This document shows positions 27,122-36,351 of a stretch of 64,000 nt of DNA, one piece after another. How positions within the stretch are numbered: position 1 is the first letter of the stretch; each line of letters begins with the position of its first letter. The notes under the pieces were generated by a model. The model had not been told where the DNA came from. It did not search any database and saw only the letters and a program-made list of their open reading frames with translations. Origin of the DNA: Streptomyces sannanensis (GTDB taxonomy: Bacteria > Actinomycetota > Actinomycetes > Streptomycetales > Streptomycetaceae); assembly GCF_039536205.1 (NCBI RefSeq), contig NZ_BAAAYL010000001.1, forward strand, positions 2,108,001 to 2,172,000. Direction: 5' to 3'. The position numbers and the translations under genes were made by a program.

Positions 27122-29544
27122 TTGGCAGCCACCGCCTTGCCGTCGGCGCCGGTCGCCCCGCGCGTGTACTGGGGGTGGATCAGCCCGACGCAGCTGTACG
27201 GCAGGTCGTCGACCTCCTCGACGGGTACGTCCCGCTGTTCCGCGAGCAGCCTCACATGGTCGAGGTCGGCGCCCGCCCCGCGCTTGGCCAGTACCTTCCA
27301 GGGGACGCGACGCAGCAGGACCCGGGTCGTCTCGCCGACACCGGGCTTGACGAGGTTGACGTCGTGGATGCCGTGCTCCTCACTGATCCGCTCGACCGCG
27401 GCCCAGCCCTCCCAGGTAGGGGTGCGGTCTGCGGACTGGAGCGACTTGACGTCCTCGGCGACCTCGGCGGCGACCGCGCCGAAGCGGGCGGTGACGGCGT
27501 CGAGGAAGTGGCCGGAGACATCGGCACCGGCCAGCTCGCGGTAGAACTTCGCGCCGTGGAAGTCGGCCGGCCCGATCAGGCCGTCGCGCAGGACGGTGCG
27601 GGATATCAGGCCGGAGACGGTGGAGTTGAGGCAGGCGGAGGGGATGAGGAAGTCCTCGCGGGTGCCGTATGTGCGCACGCAGGAGCCCGGGTCCGCGAGC
27701 ACCGCGATCTCCGGGTCGAAGCCGTCGAACGCGCTGAGGGCGTCGGCCAGTTCGCGGGTGATCGCGCCCTTTCCGGTCCAGCCGTCGACGAACACGACGT
27801 CCGCCGGGTCGTGGTGGGCGGCCAGCCAGCGCAGCGCGTTGGTGTCGATGCCGCGGCCGCGCACGATGGACACGGCGTAGTGCGGCAGGTCCAGCGCGTG
27901 CCGGTGCTGCGCCCAGCGGCGCATCAGTACACCGACAGGGGTGCCGGCGCGGGCCAGCGAGACCAGGACGGGACGCGGCGACCTCTCTGCCAGCACGGTC
28001 TCGGTGACCGTGCCGACGGCCCGGGCGATCCGGTCCGCGGAGGCGTCGAGGGCGGCCCGGAACAGCGCCTGGTACCGCGCACTCGGCTGGTACTCGACGG
28101 GCAGGGACTCCGCGTAGTGTGCGCCGCCGGACTGGATGGCCTCCTCGCGTTCCTCGGTGGGTGCCTCCAGCTCCACCTGGGAGAGGTCCTTGAGCAGCCA
28201 GCCGACCTCGTCCGGGGCGTAGGAGGAGAAGGCGGGTCCGCGGAGTGGCTGGGACAGTTCGAGCAGCTCGGGCATCGGCGGGTCCAATGGTCGAGGTACG
28301 TAGGAGGGAACGACGGCCAGCACGACATGCGGAACATGTGCGGCGAGCCGGTCCAGCAGGCCGCCCGGGGCGTGCAGTCCGGGGGTGTCGGCGGTGGAGT
28401 CGACGACGGCGACCACGGCGTCGAAGCCGGCGCCGGCGACGTTGTAGGCGTAGCGGTCGCCGGGCCCGTCGGCGGGCGCGTCGTGCGCGGGGAACGCGAT
28501 CCGGGTGCGGATGGCGTACCCGGGGTCGTCGACGGCCAGCACGGGCGACCGGGTGGTCGTCGAGTAGCGGACGTCGGCCCCGGCGCGCTCCAGCGCGAGC
28601 GCAAGCCTGAGCGGCGCGTACATCAGCTCCTCGAATCCGAGAACGAGGACACGCCGCGCGCCGCCGACCGCGCTGGAGATACGTTTCGCCATGTCCGGCA
28701 GCGCGGCTTCCAGAGCATCCCGGTGAGCCGGGGTGAAGCCATGACGTCCGCCGTCCGGTACCGCGGCCGGCCAGTCGAGGTCCACGCGGACGGCGCGGGC
28801 ACCGTGCCCTGGGGGCGAGTCCGCGGAGGACGCCCCGGACATGGCGTGCTCGTGCTGGGCGACCAGGGCCTGGCCCTTCTCGAGCACCCCCTCCGGGAGG
28901 GTCACCGTGCCGGAGGCGGTAGCGATCAGGTCGATCCTCGCGCCGACCTCGGCGGCGAAGGCGTTCAGCCGAGCCCGGTCCCGCGGCGAGCGCATGTCGA
29001 TCAGGGCGACGATCACATACCGCTCGCGCGGATAGCGCTCGTGCAGCGCGCGGATGGTGTTCAGCACGGTGTTGCCCGTCGAGAACTCGTCGTCGACCAG
29101 CACCAGCGGGCCCTCGCCCGCCAGCAGGGCGGCGTCCTCCGGCAGCAGCAGATGCGAGGTGGCGTGGGAGTGGGACTCCTCGAATCCGCCGGCACGTGCG
29201 ACGCCCTCGACCGGGCGACGCGTCGAGTGGAGGTACGGGGCCGGACCGAGGCCGTCCGCGACGGAGTGGCCGAGGCCGGTCGCCGTCTCCGCGTAGCCCA
29301 GGACGACGGCGCTCCGGGCGGCCGCTCCGCCCAGCAGGTCGCGCACCCGCAGGCCGAGTGCGAACCCGTACCCGTACACCACCGAGGGGCGCTGCGGCAC
29401 ATGCTTGCCCAGCACGTTGGACACCAGCAGATGCGCCCGCTTGGGGTTGCGACGCAGCGCCAGTCCCAGCAGATCGCTCAGCTTCTCGTCCCCGTCGATC
29501 CGGACTCCCAGCCGCTCAGCGACCCACGTTCCCGACCACACCAC
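27118..29544 (-). CDS. PRTase-TRSP-StiP-PELOTA fusion protein of the Ter system
   Basis: An 808-residue multidomain protein. Residues about 1-240 are a phosphoribosyltransferase with the PRPP loop VLVDDEFSTGNT (148-159). A TRSP domain follows (about 250-450) with the literal motif TTTRSPVLAVDD (TRSP at 331-334). Residues about 460-700 match the StiP cysteine-protease-like domain, with VFVDGWTGKGAITREL (584-599), conserved-looking Cys622 and Cys638, and SGLISRT. The end (710-790) is a PELOTA-type RNA-binding domain: NLVKPGVGETTRVLLRR and VGLIHPQYTRG. Elsewhere these parts are often separate genes. GTG at 29544 follows GGAGG by 9 bases. Confidence 0.8.
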   Translation of the reverse strand: MVWSGTWVAERLGVRIDGDEKLSDLLGLALRRNPKRAHLLVSNVLGKHVPQRPSVVYGYGFALGLRVRDLLGGAAARSAVVLGYAETATGLGHSVADGLGPAPYLHSTRRPVEGVARAGGFEESHSHATSHLLLPEDAALLAGEGPLVLVDDEFSTGNTVLNTIRALHERYPRERYVIVALIDMRSPRDRARLNAFAAEVGARIDLIATASGTVTLPEGVLEKGQALVAQHEHAMSGASSADSPPGHGARAVRVDLDWPAAVPDGGRHGFTPAHRDALEAALPDMAKRISSAVGGARRVLVLGFEELMYAPLRLALALERAGADVRYSTTTRSPVLAVDDPGYAIRTRIAFPAHDAPADGPGDRYAYNVAGAGFDAVVAVVDSTADTPGLHAPGGLLDRLAAHVPHVVLAVVPSYVPRPLDPPMPELLELSQPLRGPAFSSYAPDEVGWLLKDLSQVELEAPTEEREEAIQSGGAHYAESLPVEYQPSARYQALFRAALDASADRIARAVGTVTETVLAERSPRPVLVSLARAGTPVGVLMRRWAQHRHALDLPHYAVSIVRGRGIDTNALRWLAAHHDPADVVFVDGWTGKGAITRELADALSAFDGFDPEIAVLADPGSCVRTYGTREDFLIPSACLNSTVSGLISRTVLRDGLIGPADFHGAKFYRELAGADVSGHFLDAVTARFGAVAAEVAEDVKSLQSADRTPTWEGWAAVERISEEHGIHDVNLVKPGVGETTRVLLRRVPWKVLAKRGAGADLDHVRLLAEQRDVPVEEVDDLPYSCVGLIHPQYTRGATGADGKAVAAK

Positions 29545-29561
29545 GTCGTTGTTCCTCCGGT

Positions 29562-30725
29562 TCAGCCGGTGAGCCCGGCGGTCAGCAGATCCACGAAGCC
29601 GATGTCCTCGCGCGCGACGCCGAAGACCTCGGCGCGCAGCAGGGTCCGTTCGGCCCAGGCGCGATGCGGCTTCACCTCGTTCATCTTGTTCGTGTACGCG
29701 GAACGCATCACGCCTCCCCCGCCCCGTTCCGGCCGCAGGATGTCCTGTGCGTCACTGAACTCCTCATGACTGACCACGGACAGTGCGTGCACCGGCATCA
29801 CATGGGTGGGGTGGATGCAGGTCTTGCCCAGCAGGCCGTTGGCACGGTCGAGTTCGATCTCGCGCAGCAATCCGTCGAGGTCGTGCTGGATGAGCTCGTC
29901 GCGCAGTTCCTCGGCGCGGCCCTCCAGGAAGGGGCTGCGCCGCAGCAGCGGCTTGAACATGCGCTCCTTGAGCTGGAAGTACTCCCACACCGGGCCGGTG
30001 ATGGTGAAACCGGTGCCGTCGGCGCGTCCCAGCACGTTGACGACGTCCGCGATGACGCCGGCGACGATCTGTACGTCGTAGGCGGTCATGTCGGGCGAGC
30101 GGCGCAGCCCGTAGGCGGAGCAGAAGTCGGTGACGCCGAGCCGCAGCGCGAGGACCTGCTCGCGGTACTTGCCGACGGTGCGGGCGATGCCGACGACGGT
30201 TTCGGCGCGGGTTTCCAGGTGGAGCAGTTCGGGGGATTCGAGCACGGGCATCGCGAACAGTCTGCGCCCGCCGGCGGTTTCCGCGGTGGTGAGCGCCTCC
30301 AGGAATGGAGTCCCGCGCACCTCGTTGAACTTCGGCAGCACGAATCCGGACAGCAGCCGCCCCGAGGGCCCGAGCCTGCGGACCAGGTCGGGGATCTGGT
30401 CGGGTTCGCGGACCCTGATGAACAGCAGCGGCACATCGCCGCCCCGGGCGTCGAGATCGGCGAACTGCCGGACCAGATTGACCTCGGCACCCTCGACCTC
30501 CGCGTCGCTGATCGAGTCCTCCAGGCAGAGCACCATGGATACCACTCCGCGCGCGCCCTGCTTGAGCACGTCGTCGGCCAGCCGGGGCCGGGTGGCGGGG
30601 CTGTAGAGCGTGGCGCCGAGGGCGGCGGAGAGCACCCGGGCGGGAGAGCCAAGGCTGAATTCACATGGTTCCTGGTGGAACAGAGCCTGCCGGGCAGCAG
30701 GCGGAATATGCCCGAAATGTCGCAT
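29562..30725 (-). CDS. HpcH/HpaI aldolase / citrate-lyase-beta-like protein (Ter module)
   Basis: A 387-residue TIM-barrel protein related to the CitE/HpcH family. VSMVLCLEDSISDAEVEGAEVNL and GFVLPKFNEVRG give the phosphate/metal-site strands, and LLGKTCIHPTHVMPVHAL closes the barrel. The ATG at 30725 has GGGGGAC upstream. Its stop lies 17 bases before the start of the fusion gene, so the three genes HpcH-like, fusion and HAD form a tight operon. The reaction in Ter clusters has not been shown; C-C bond cleavage or formation on a ribosyl intermediate is a published prediction. Confidence 0.82.
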   Translation of the reverse strand: MRHFGHIPPAARQALFHQEPCEFSLGSPARVLSAALGATLYSPATRPRLADDVLKQGARGVVSMVLCLEDSISDAEVEGAEVNLVRQFADLDARGGDVPLLFIRVREPDQIPDLVRRLGPSGRLLSGFVLPKFNEVRGTPFLEALTTAETAGGRRLFAMPVLESPELLHLETRAETVVGIARTVGKYREQVLALRLGVTDFCSAYGLRRSPDMTAYDVQIVAGVIADVVNVLGRADGTGFTITGPVWEYFQLKERMFKPLLRRSPFLEGRAEELRDELIQHDLDGLLREIELDRANGLLGKTCIHPTHVMPVHALSVVSHEEFSDAQDILRPERGGGGVMRSAYTNKMNEVKPHRAWAERTLLRAEVFGVAREDIGFVDLLTAGLTG

Positions 30726-30904
30726 AAAGTCCCCCGTCTTGCCTCTGCGGCCCAGATGTCAGGTGGCCGGTAATAGTACGTAGAGAGGGGTGTCGCAAGT
30801 TCCCCGTGTGCGTGAAATTCAGGTAACTCGCCGCGTTCGTCAGCCTGTCCGGGGCATCCCGGAACCGGGCCCCGCGTTGTCCCCGCACGCGTGGGGAGGG
30901 CAGG

Positions 30905-31945
30905 ATGACGGGCATGACGCACGCGATGCTGAAGGGCTCGAACGTCCCGCTCGACGCGACGGCGGTACGCGCCGTGCTCCGCTGGACCGCCGGCGCCGAC
31001 GTCCCCGATGTGGACGCCTCGGCGCTGCTGCTGGCCGCCGACGGCCGTGTGCGCTCCGACGACGACTTCGTCTTCTACAACCAGCCCCGGCACCCCTCCG
31101 GTCTGGTGCGGCGGCTGCCGAAGAAGCACACCCCCGAGGGGCTGACCGACACCGTCGAGGCGGACCTGGCGGCGCTGGACCCCTCGGTGGAGCGAGTGGT
31201 GATCGCCGCGTCCTCGGACGGCGCGACCTTCCGGTCCGTACAGGACCTGCGGATCCTGATCCATTCCACCGACCCCGCAGGACCGGACACCCCGCTGGCG
31301 TTCTTCGAGGTGATGGCGGAGACCGGCGAGGAGACCGCGATCATCTGCGGGGAGCTCTACCGGCGCGGTGAAGGCTGGAAGTTCCGCGCGGTGGGGCAGG
31401 GCTATCCGACCGGTCTGATCGGTCTGGCCACGGAGTACGGCATCTCGGTGGACGAGGACGCGGAGGACGCGGACGACACCGCGGGGCCTGGCGACACCAC
31501 GGGCAGCGCGCCCGTGACGCCGCTCTCCCAGCAGCCGGCCACGGCCGCCGAGCAGCCCGCCGGAACCGGGTACGGCTACCCGCAGCCGACCGCGGCCCCG
31601 CTGCCCCCGGAGCAGCCCGCACCCGCCGGCGAGCCCGTGTACGGGTATCCGCAGCCCACGTCGGCCCCGGCCGGCGAGCCGGGCCGGCCCGCCTACGGCT
31701 ACCCCCAGCCGTCGGCACCGGCATCCGCCCCCGGCACCGCAGGGTACGGCTACCCGCAACCGGGTTCGCAGCCCCCGGCCGGGGCGCCGGGCGCACAGCC
31801 CGCCTACGGCTATCCGCAGCCGGGTTCCCAGCTCCCGGCAGCACAGTCGGCCTACGGCTATCCACAGCCGGCCGCGGCAGCGGCCCCCGCGCCGGACCCG
31901 AGCTTCCGGCTGCCGCCGATGGGGCCGCAGTTCATCCGGAACTGA
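30905..31945 (+). CDS. TerD-domain protein with six YGYPQP repeats
   Basis: A 346-residue protein. Residues about 1-185 form a TerD domain: [69 protein letters not shown]. The second half (about 190-335) is low-complexity Pro/Ala/Gln sequence with six YGYPQP copies at intervals of 16-30 residues. The end is [11 protein letters not shown], a tail I recall from other Streptomyces TerD proteins. TerD domains bind Ca2+, and the repeats may mediate assembly. It is divergent from the HpcH-like gene, so they share a control region. ATG 30914 is an alternative start. Confidence 0.9.
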   Translation: MTGMTHAMLKGSNVPLDATAVRAVLRWTAGADVPDVDASALLLAADGRVRSDDDFVFYNQPRHPSGLVRRLPKKHTPEGLTDTVEADLAALDPSVERVVIAASSDGATFRSVQDLRILIHSTDPAGPDTPLAFFEVMAETGEETAIICGELYRRGEGWKFRAVGQGYPTGLIGLATEYGISVDEDAEDADDTAGPGDTTGSAPVTPLSQQPATAAEQPAGTGYGYPQPTAAPLPPEQPAPAGEPVYGYPQPTSAPAGEPGRPAYGYPQPSAPASAPGTAGYGYPQPGSQPPAGAPGAQPAYGYPQPGSQLPAAQSAYGYPQPAAAAAPAPDPSFRLPPMGPQFIRN

Positions 31946-31959
31946 ACGGGTCCGGGGCC

Positions 31960-32697
31960 TCAGACCTTGGAGGTCTTGTAACCCCGGCCCCACTGCAGGC
32001 CCCATCCATAGAGACGGTCGAGCTCGGCCTGGAAGCCGTAGACGAACTTCACCTCGCGGCGCACGACGAAGTCGCCCTTGACGTTCTCGATGGAGACGAC
32101 GGCGCAGGACCGGGCCTGCGGGTGGCGCTCGTCGAGCTCGATCTCGATTCGCGGTCCGTTGCTCGGATAGAGCGTCACCTTCGCGTGCGTACGGTCGAAC
32201 GCCGGCGTGCGGTCGTATATGTAGACGAAGACCAGCAGCCGCTTGATCGACTCCCGGTGGTCGAGATTGACGAAGACCGTCTCACCGGACGGCGCCCCGA
32301 ACCGGTCGTCGCCGCTGAGCTGGACGTACGGCGGGGAGTTGAGGCTGCCGAAGAAGCCGCCCAGCGGCTGCACCACGCCCTTGCTGCCGTCCGTCAGTTC
32401 ATAGAGGCAGCCGAGGTCGAGGTCGACGTTGACCATGCCCTGGGTGTGCGCCTGCACCACATCGGGCTTGAAGAGCTTGAAGGGGTGGCGCAGCAGTCCG
32501 TTCTGCTTGGAACGGCCTCCGATGTCGGAGGTGCGCATCCGCCAGGAGAGGTTGACGCGCAGGTTGCCGTTCGCCGCACCCTGCTTGTCGAGCGAGACCG
32601 CCGGGCGCCGCTTGGTCAGCTCGATGGAGTTGGTCGCGGCACTGCCCGTGTCGAAATGCGGCGTCCTACGCGGCCACAGGCCGTCCCAGAAGGCCAT
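31960..32697 (-). CDS. TerA-like tellurium-resistance family protein
   Basis: A 245-residue protein of the TerA/TerD superfamily. SIELTKRRPAVSLDKQG is the repeat-type N-terminal strand found in TerA/TerD. VNLSWRMRTSDIG and VNVDLDLGCLYELTDGSKGVVQPLG correspond to the metal-binding DLDL region, and KVTLYPSNGPRIEIELDE follows. The ATG at 32697 gives MAFWDGLWPRR. It converges on the YGYPQP TerD gene with 14 bases between stops. It probably works with the TerD proteins in the membrane-linked stress complex. Confidence 0.8.
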   Translation of the reverse strand: MAFWDGLWPRRTPHFDTGSAATNSIELTKRRPAVSLDKQGAANGNLRVNLSWRMRTSDIGGRSKQNGLLRHPFKLFKPDVVQAHTQGMVNVDLDLGCLYELTDGSKGVVQPLGGFFGSLNSPPYVQLSGDDRFGAPSGETVFVNLDHRESIKRLLVFVYIYDRTPAFDRTHAKVTLYPSNGPRIEIELDERHPQARSCAVVSIENVKGDFVVRREVKFVYGFQAELDRLYGWGLQWGRGYKTSKV

Positions 32698-32831
32698 CCC
32701 CCACCCCCATGTGTCTTGGTTCGTCACCGCTTGTACGACCGCTTGTACGGCCGCTTGCACGGCCGCGGGGCGGCCCGAGACACGCCGCCTCGTAGCCGCC
32801 CCGCTCAGAGCGTTCCGCATTTGCCGCCGGG

Positions 32832-33987
32832 TCACACCCCGGAAGGCACCTGCGCCTTCTCGTCGGAGCTCTCCCCGCCCTCTGCGGCGAGCGCGCGGTT
32901 GCGCCGCACCGAGGACCAGAAGGACCAGGCGATCAGGACGACACCGACGAGGCCGGTGATGACCTCGTTGATCTCGTACTGGATGGTGATCATAAGGATG
33001 ACCGCCAGTGCGCCGATCGCGTAGTGCGCGCCGTGCTCCAGGTAGACGTAGTCGTCCAGGGTGCCCTGGCGGACCAGATAGACGGTGAGCGAACGGACGT
33101 ACATGGCGCCGATGCCGAGGCCGAGCGCCATGAGCACGATGTCGCTGGTGATGGCGAAGGCGCCGATGACACCGTCGAAGGAGAAGGACGCGTCCAGGAC
33201 CTCCAGGTAGAGGAACATGAAGAACGCGGCCTTGCCGGCGAGGGCGACCGCAGAAACCTTCTTGCCGGTCTTCTTGGCCTCTTCCTCGGCCTCGTGCTCG
33301 CGCTCTTCCTCCTCCTCGAGCTTGTTCTCGAAGTAGCTGGAAAGCCCGCCGACGATCAGATAGGTGATCAGACCGGCGATACCGGAGATCAGCACGGTCT
33401 GGGCCTTGTCCACATGCGCGCCACCGTGCTGGTGGGCGTGGGTGGCGAAGGTCATCGAAGTGATCAGCAGAACGATCAGCGCGATGCAGACCGACAGCAT
33501 GTCGACCTTGCCGAGCTTGGCCAGCGGCCGCTCCAGCCAGCTGAGCCACTTGATGTCCCGGTCCTCGAAGACGAAGTCGAGGAAGATCATCAACAGGAAC
33601 ATGCCACCGAACGCGGCGATCGCCGGATGAGCGTCGGTCACCAGCTGCTTGTACATGTCGGGGTTGTTGATCGCGAGGTCGACCGCCTCGATCGGCCCCA
33701 GCTTGGCGGTGACGGCGACAATCACGATGGGGAAGACAAGCCGCATGCCGAACACGGCGATCAACACGCCGACGGTGAGGAAGATCTTCTGCCAGAAGGC
33801 ATTCATCTTCTTCAGAATTCCGGCGTTGACCACCGCATTGTCGAACGACAGCGAGATCTCGAGGATGGACAGGATCGCCACGACGCCGAATGCGCTCCAC
33901 CCCCCCGTAGAGCACCGCTGCGACCAGGCCGAGCGCGGTGACCGCAAACGACCACCCGAAGGTTTTCAGAACCACTGTCTTCCCCAT
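32832..33987 (-). pseudogene. DUF475/TerC-like membrane protein with 5' frameshift
   Basis: The N-terminal 29 codons from ATG 33987 (MGKTVVLKTFGWSFAVTALG) are in one frame. The rest (from WSAFGVVAILSILEISLSFDNAVVNAG to EGGESSDEKAQVPSGV) is in another. A run of seven G on the minus strand (33906-33900) has one base too many; with six, the product reads LYGGWSAFGVV without a break and is about 385 residues. The protein has some nine membrane helices, the TerC-type SLSFDNAV metal motif and an acidic loop ENKLEEEEEREHEAEEE. It is a Ter-system membrane component if functional. The run may be a sequencing artefact. Confidence 0.85.
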
Positions 33988-33991
33988 CGCT

Positions 33992-34567
33992 TTACGAAAC
34001 GTTGACCCCGAAGTCTAGGGCGATGCCCCTCAGACCGGATGCGTACCCCTGTCCCACCGCCCGGAACTTCCATTCGCCGCCATAGCGATAGAGCTCACCG
34101 AAGATCATCGCGGTCTCCGTCGAGGCGTCCTCGCTCAGGTCGTAGCGCGCCAGCTCCTGGCCGTCCGCCTGATTCACCACACGGATGAACGCATTGGTGA
34201 CCTGACCGAAGGTCTGGCCGCGGTTGTCCGCGTCGTGAATGGAGACCGGAAAAACGATCTTGTCGCAGTGGGCCGGCACCTGTGTGAGGTCCACCAGCAG
34301 TGATTCGTCGTCGCCCTCGCCCTCACCGGTGAGGTTGTCACCGGTGTGCTCCACCGAGCCCTCGGGGCTTCTGAGGTTGTTGTAGAAGACGAACCACTCG
34401 TCGCCGAGCACCCGGTTGTTCTGGCACAGCAGGGCGCTGGCGTCGAGGTCGAAAGGCGCTCCGGTGGTGGAGCGCGCGTCCCAGCCTAGCCCGACCATCA
34501 CCTGGGTGAGGTTCGGTGCGGCCTTGGAGAGGGAGACATTGCCCCCCTTGGCGAGCGTGACACCCAT
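33992..34567 (-). CDS. terD: TerD family protein (paralog A)
   Basis: A 191-residue TerD protein. It starts [20 protein letters not shown], the standard start. [33 protein letters not shown] and the terminal [22 protein letters not shown] are the Ca2+-binding and closing motifs. It has the same length as paralog B and is closely alike through most of its span. GGGGAGG lies upstream of the ATG at 34567. Two copies of a structured repeat separate it from paralog B, and the DUF475 gene follows after 4 bases. TerD proteins answer tellurite, phage and envelope stress. Confidence 0.92.
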   Translation of the reverse strand: MGVTLAKGGNVSLSKAAPNLTQVMVGLGWDARSTTGAPFDLDASALLCQNNRVLGDEWFVFYNNLRSPEGSVEHTGDNLTGEGEGDDESLLVDLTQVPAHCDKIVFPVSIHDADNRGQTFGQVTNAFIRVVNQADGQELARYDLSEDASTETAMIFGELYRYGGEWKFRAVGQGYASGLRGIALDFGVNVS

Positions 34568-34641
34568 GATCGTGATCCTCCCCTGGTCTATGTACGGGAA
34601 AACACACCGAGGCGCGTCCGGCGCCGGCCGGGACGCGCTCG

Positions 34642-34858
34642 GCGAGTGAGCCGAAGGGGGCGCGCCGCTGTCGAAAGGGAGTGGGGGCACCTCCCGGCGG
34701 TAGCCGGGGGAGCGCACAGGGTCCCGCAGGCGGCAGTCGATATGCGGCTGCCGCCGTGTGAGGCACCCGAGCACGATCGACCGTCGACAGCGGCTTGAGC
34801 GCCCCTGTGGGGGTCCCCCGGACGAAGTCTGGGGGAGAACCGAGCCCTGAAACAAGGG
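34642..34858. repeat. Structured repeat between terD genes, copy 1
   Basis: A unit of about 217 bp from GGCGAGTGAGCCGAAGG to ACCGAGCCCTGAAAC. Stem GCCGCTGTCGA (34664-34674) with TCGACAGCGGC (34784-34794) pairs over all 11 bases. Internal hairpins include CTCCCGGC/GCCGGGGGAG and GGCGGCAG/CTGCCGCC. Confidence 0.75.
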
Positions 34859-35090
34859 GCGAGTGAGCCGAAGGGAGCGCGCCCCTGCCGAAAGGGAGTG
34901 GGGGGCACCTCCCGGCGGTAGCCGGGAGAGCGCACAGGGTCCCGCAGGCGGCAGTCGATATGCGGCTGCCGCCGCGTGAGGGACCCGAAGCCGCATCGAT
35001 GCGGCTCCGCCGCATGGTCGACCGTCGGCAGAGGCTTGAGCGCCCCCTTGGGGTCCCCCCGGACGGAATCCGGGGGGACCGAGCCCTGAA
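34859..35090. repeat. Structured repeat between terD genes, copy 2
   Basis: A second copy in direct orientation. The stem becomes GCCCCTGCCGA (34881-34891) with TCGGCAGAGGC (35025-35035). One changed pair (T-A to C-G) is compensated, and another position is a mismatch. It contains an extra perfect 18-bp palindrome at 34989-35006. The two copies fill the gap 34568-35091. Confidence 0.75.
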
Positions 35091-35091
35091 A

Positions 35092-35667
35092 TCAAACGTT
35101 GACGCCGAAGTCCTGCGCGATGCCGCGCAGGCCGGACGCGTAGCCCTGGCCGATGGCACGGAACTTCCACTCCACGCCGTTGCGGTAGAGCTCGCCGAAG
35201 ACCATCGCGGTCTCGGTCGAGGCGTCCTCGCTCAGGTCGTAGCGCGCCAGCTCCTCGCCGTTGGCCTGGTTCACCACGCGGATGAACGCGTTGCGGACCT
35301 GACCGAAGGACTGCTGGCGGGTCTCCGCGTCGTAGATGGAGACCGGGAACACGATCTTGGCGACATCGGCCGGCACCGAGGCCAGGTTCACCTTGATCTG
35401 CTCGTCGTCGCCCTCACCCTCACCGGTGAGGTTGTCACCGGTGTGCTCCACGGAGCCGTCCGGGCTCCTGAGGTTGTTGAAGAAGACGAAGTTGCCGTCC
35501 GAGGCGACCTTGCCCTCCGCGTTGGTCAGCAGGGCGCTGGCGTCGAGGTCGAAGTCGGTACCGGTCGTCGTACGGACGTCCCAGCCCAGGCCCACGGTGA
35601 CCGCGGTCAGGTTGGGGGCGGCCTTGGTCAGCGAGACGTTGCCGCCCTTGCTGAGGCTGACTCCCAC
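35092..35667 (-). CDS. terD: TerD family protein (paralog B)
   Basis: A 191-residue TerD protein starting [19 protein letters not shown], with [44 protein letters not shown] and the ending [26 protein letters not shown] chose GTG at 35667 because it gives the same length and start as paralog A and follows GGGAGG; a longer frame to 35718 adds non-conserved residues. It is the first gene of a leftward group, with paralog A and the DUF475 gene after it. The acidic E-G-E-G-D-D loop is a Ca2+ ligand region. Confidence 0.93.
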   Translation of the reverse strand: MGVSLSKGGNVSLTKAAPNLTAVTVGLGWDVRTTTGTDFDLDASALLTNAEGKVASDGNFVFFNNLRSPDGSVEHTGDNLTGEGEGDDEQIKVNLASVPADVAKIVFPVSIYDAETRQQSFGQVRNAFIRVVNQANGEELARYDLSEDASTETAMVFGELYRNGVEWKFRAIGQGYASGLRGIAQDFGVNV

Positions 35668-35780
35668 GAGTCCTCCCATTTGGGTTCCAGGGGCAGCGCC
35701 CCCGCTATTCGTTGGCATCGGATCAACGAGTTGATCCTAGTGACCGGTTCCCGGCCGAGACATTCCCTTCGCCGGAAGGC

Positions 35781-36239
35781 TCAGAGACTGTCGAGCGCCT
35801 TGATGTACTCGTTCAGGTCACGGGCGTCGGGCAGGGCGTTGACGACGGTCCAGCGGACCACGCCCTCCTTGTCGATGATGAAGGTGCCGCGCACCGCACA
35901 GCCCTTGTCCTCGTCGAAGACGCCGTACGCGCGCGAGGTCTCGCCGTGCGGCCAGAAGTCCGAGAGCAGCGGGTACTCCAGCGACTCCTGCTCGGCGAAG
36001 ACGCGCAGGGTGTGGATGGAGTCGTTGGAGACGGCGAGCAGCTGGGTGTCGTCGTTGACGAACTTCGGCAGCTCGTCGCGGAGCGCGCACAGCTCACCCG
36101 TGCAGACACCGGTGAAAGCGAACGGGTAGAAGAGGACGACCACGTTCCTTTCGCCGCGGAAGTCGGAGAGCTTCACGGTCCGGCCGTGGTTGTCCTTCAG
36201 CTCGAAGTCCGGGGCCTCGGTGCCGACCTCGATCGCCAT
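35781..36239 (-). CDS. AhpE-type peroxiredoxin
   Basis: A 152-residue thiol peroxidase. The peroxidatic site is FYPFAFTGVCTGELCALRDE with Cys46; Cys51 and Cys113 are further thiols. The length and the F-T-x-V-C-T-x-E form match AhpE (1-Cys type, as in Mycobacterium). It reduces peroxides in the cytosol. The ATG at 36239 has GGGACAC-type sequence upstream without a strong site. It lies between TerD and DUF3052 and points the same way as both, consistent with a stress-related group. Confidence 0.92.
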   Translation of the reverse strand: MAIEVGTEAPDFELKDNHGRTVKLSDFRGERNVVVLFYPFAFTGVCTGELCALRDELPKFVNDDTQLLAVSNDSIHTLRVFAEQESLEYPLLSDFWPHGETSRAYGVFDEDKGCAVRGTFIIDKEGVVRWTVVNALPDARDLNEYIKALDSL

Positions 36240-36351
36240 GGAAATGTGTCCCTTCGATAAGCCGATGCGGTGAATCCCACCCTACGCACAGAGCCCCCGC
36301 CGAACTGCGTCGGCGGGGGCCCATGGGCGTTTTGGATGCGGTCCGGACGGC

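Noticed and set aside
31560..31880. Repeated TACGGCTACCCGCAGCC DNA blocks
   Set aside because: They are the coding repeats for YGYPQP in the TerD protein and vary at third positions, so they are protein repeats and not a DNA element.
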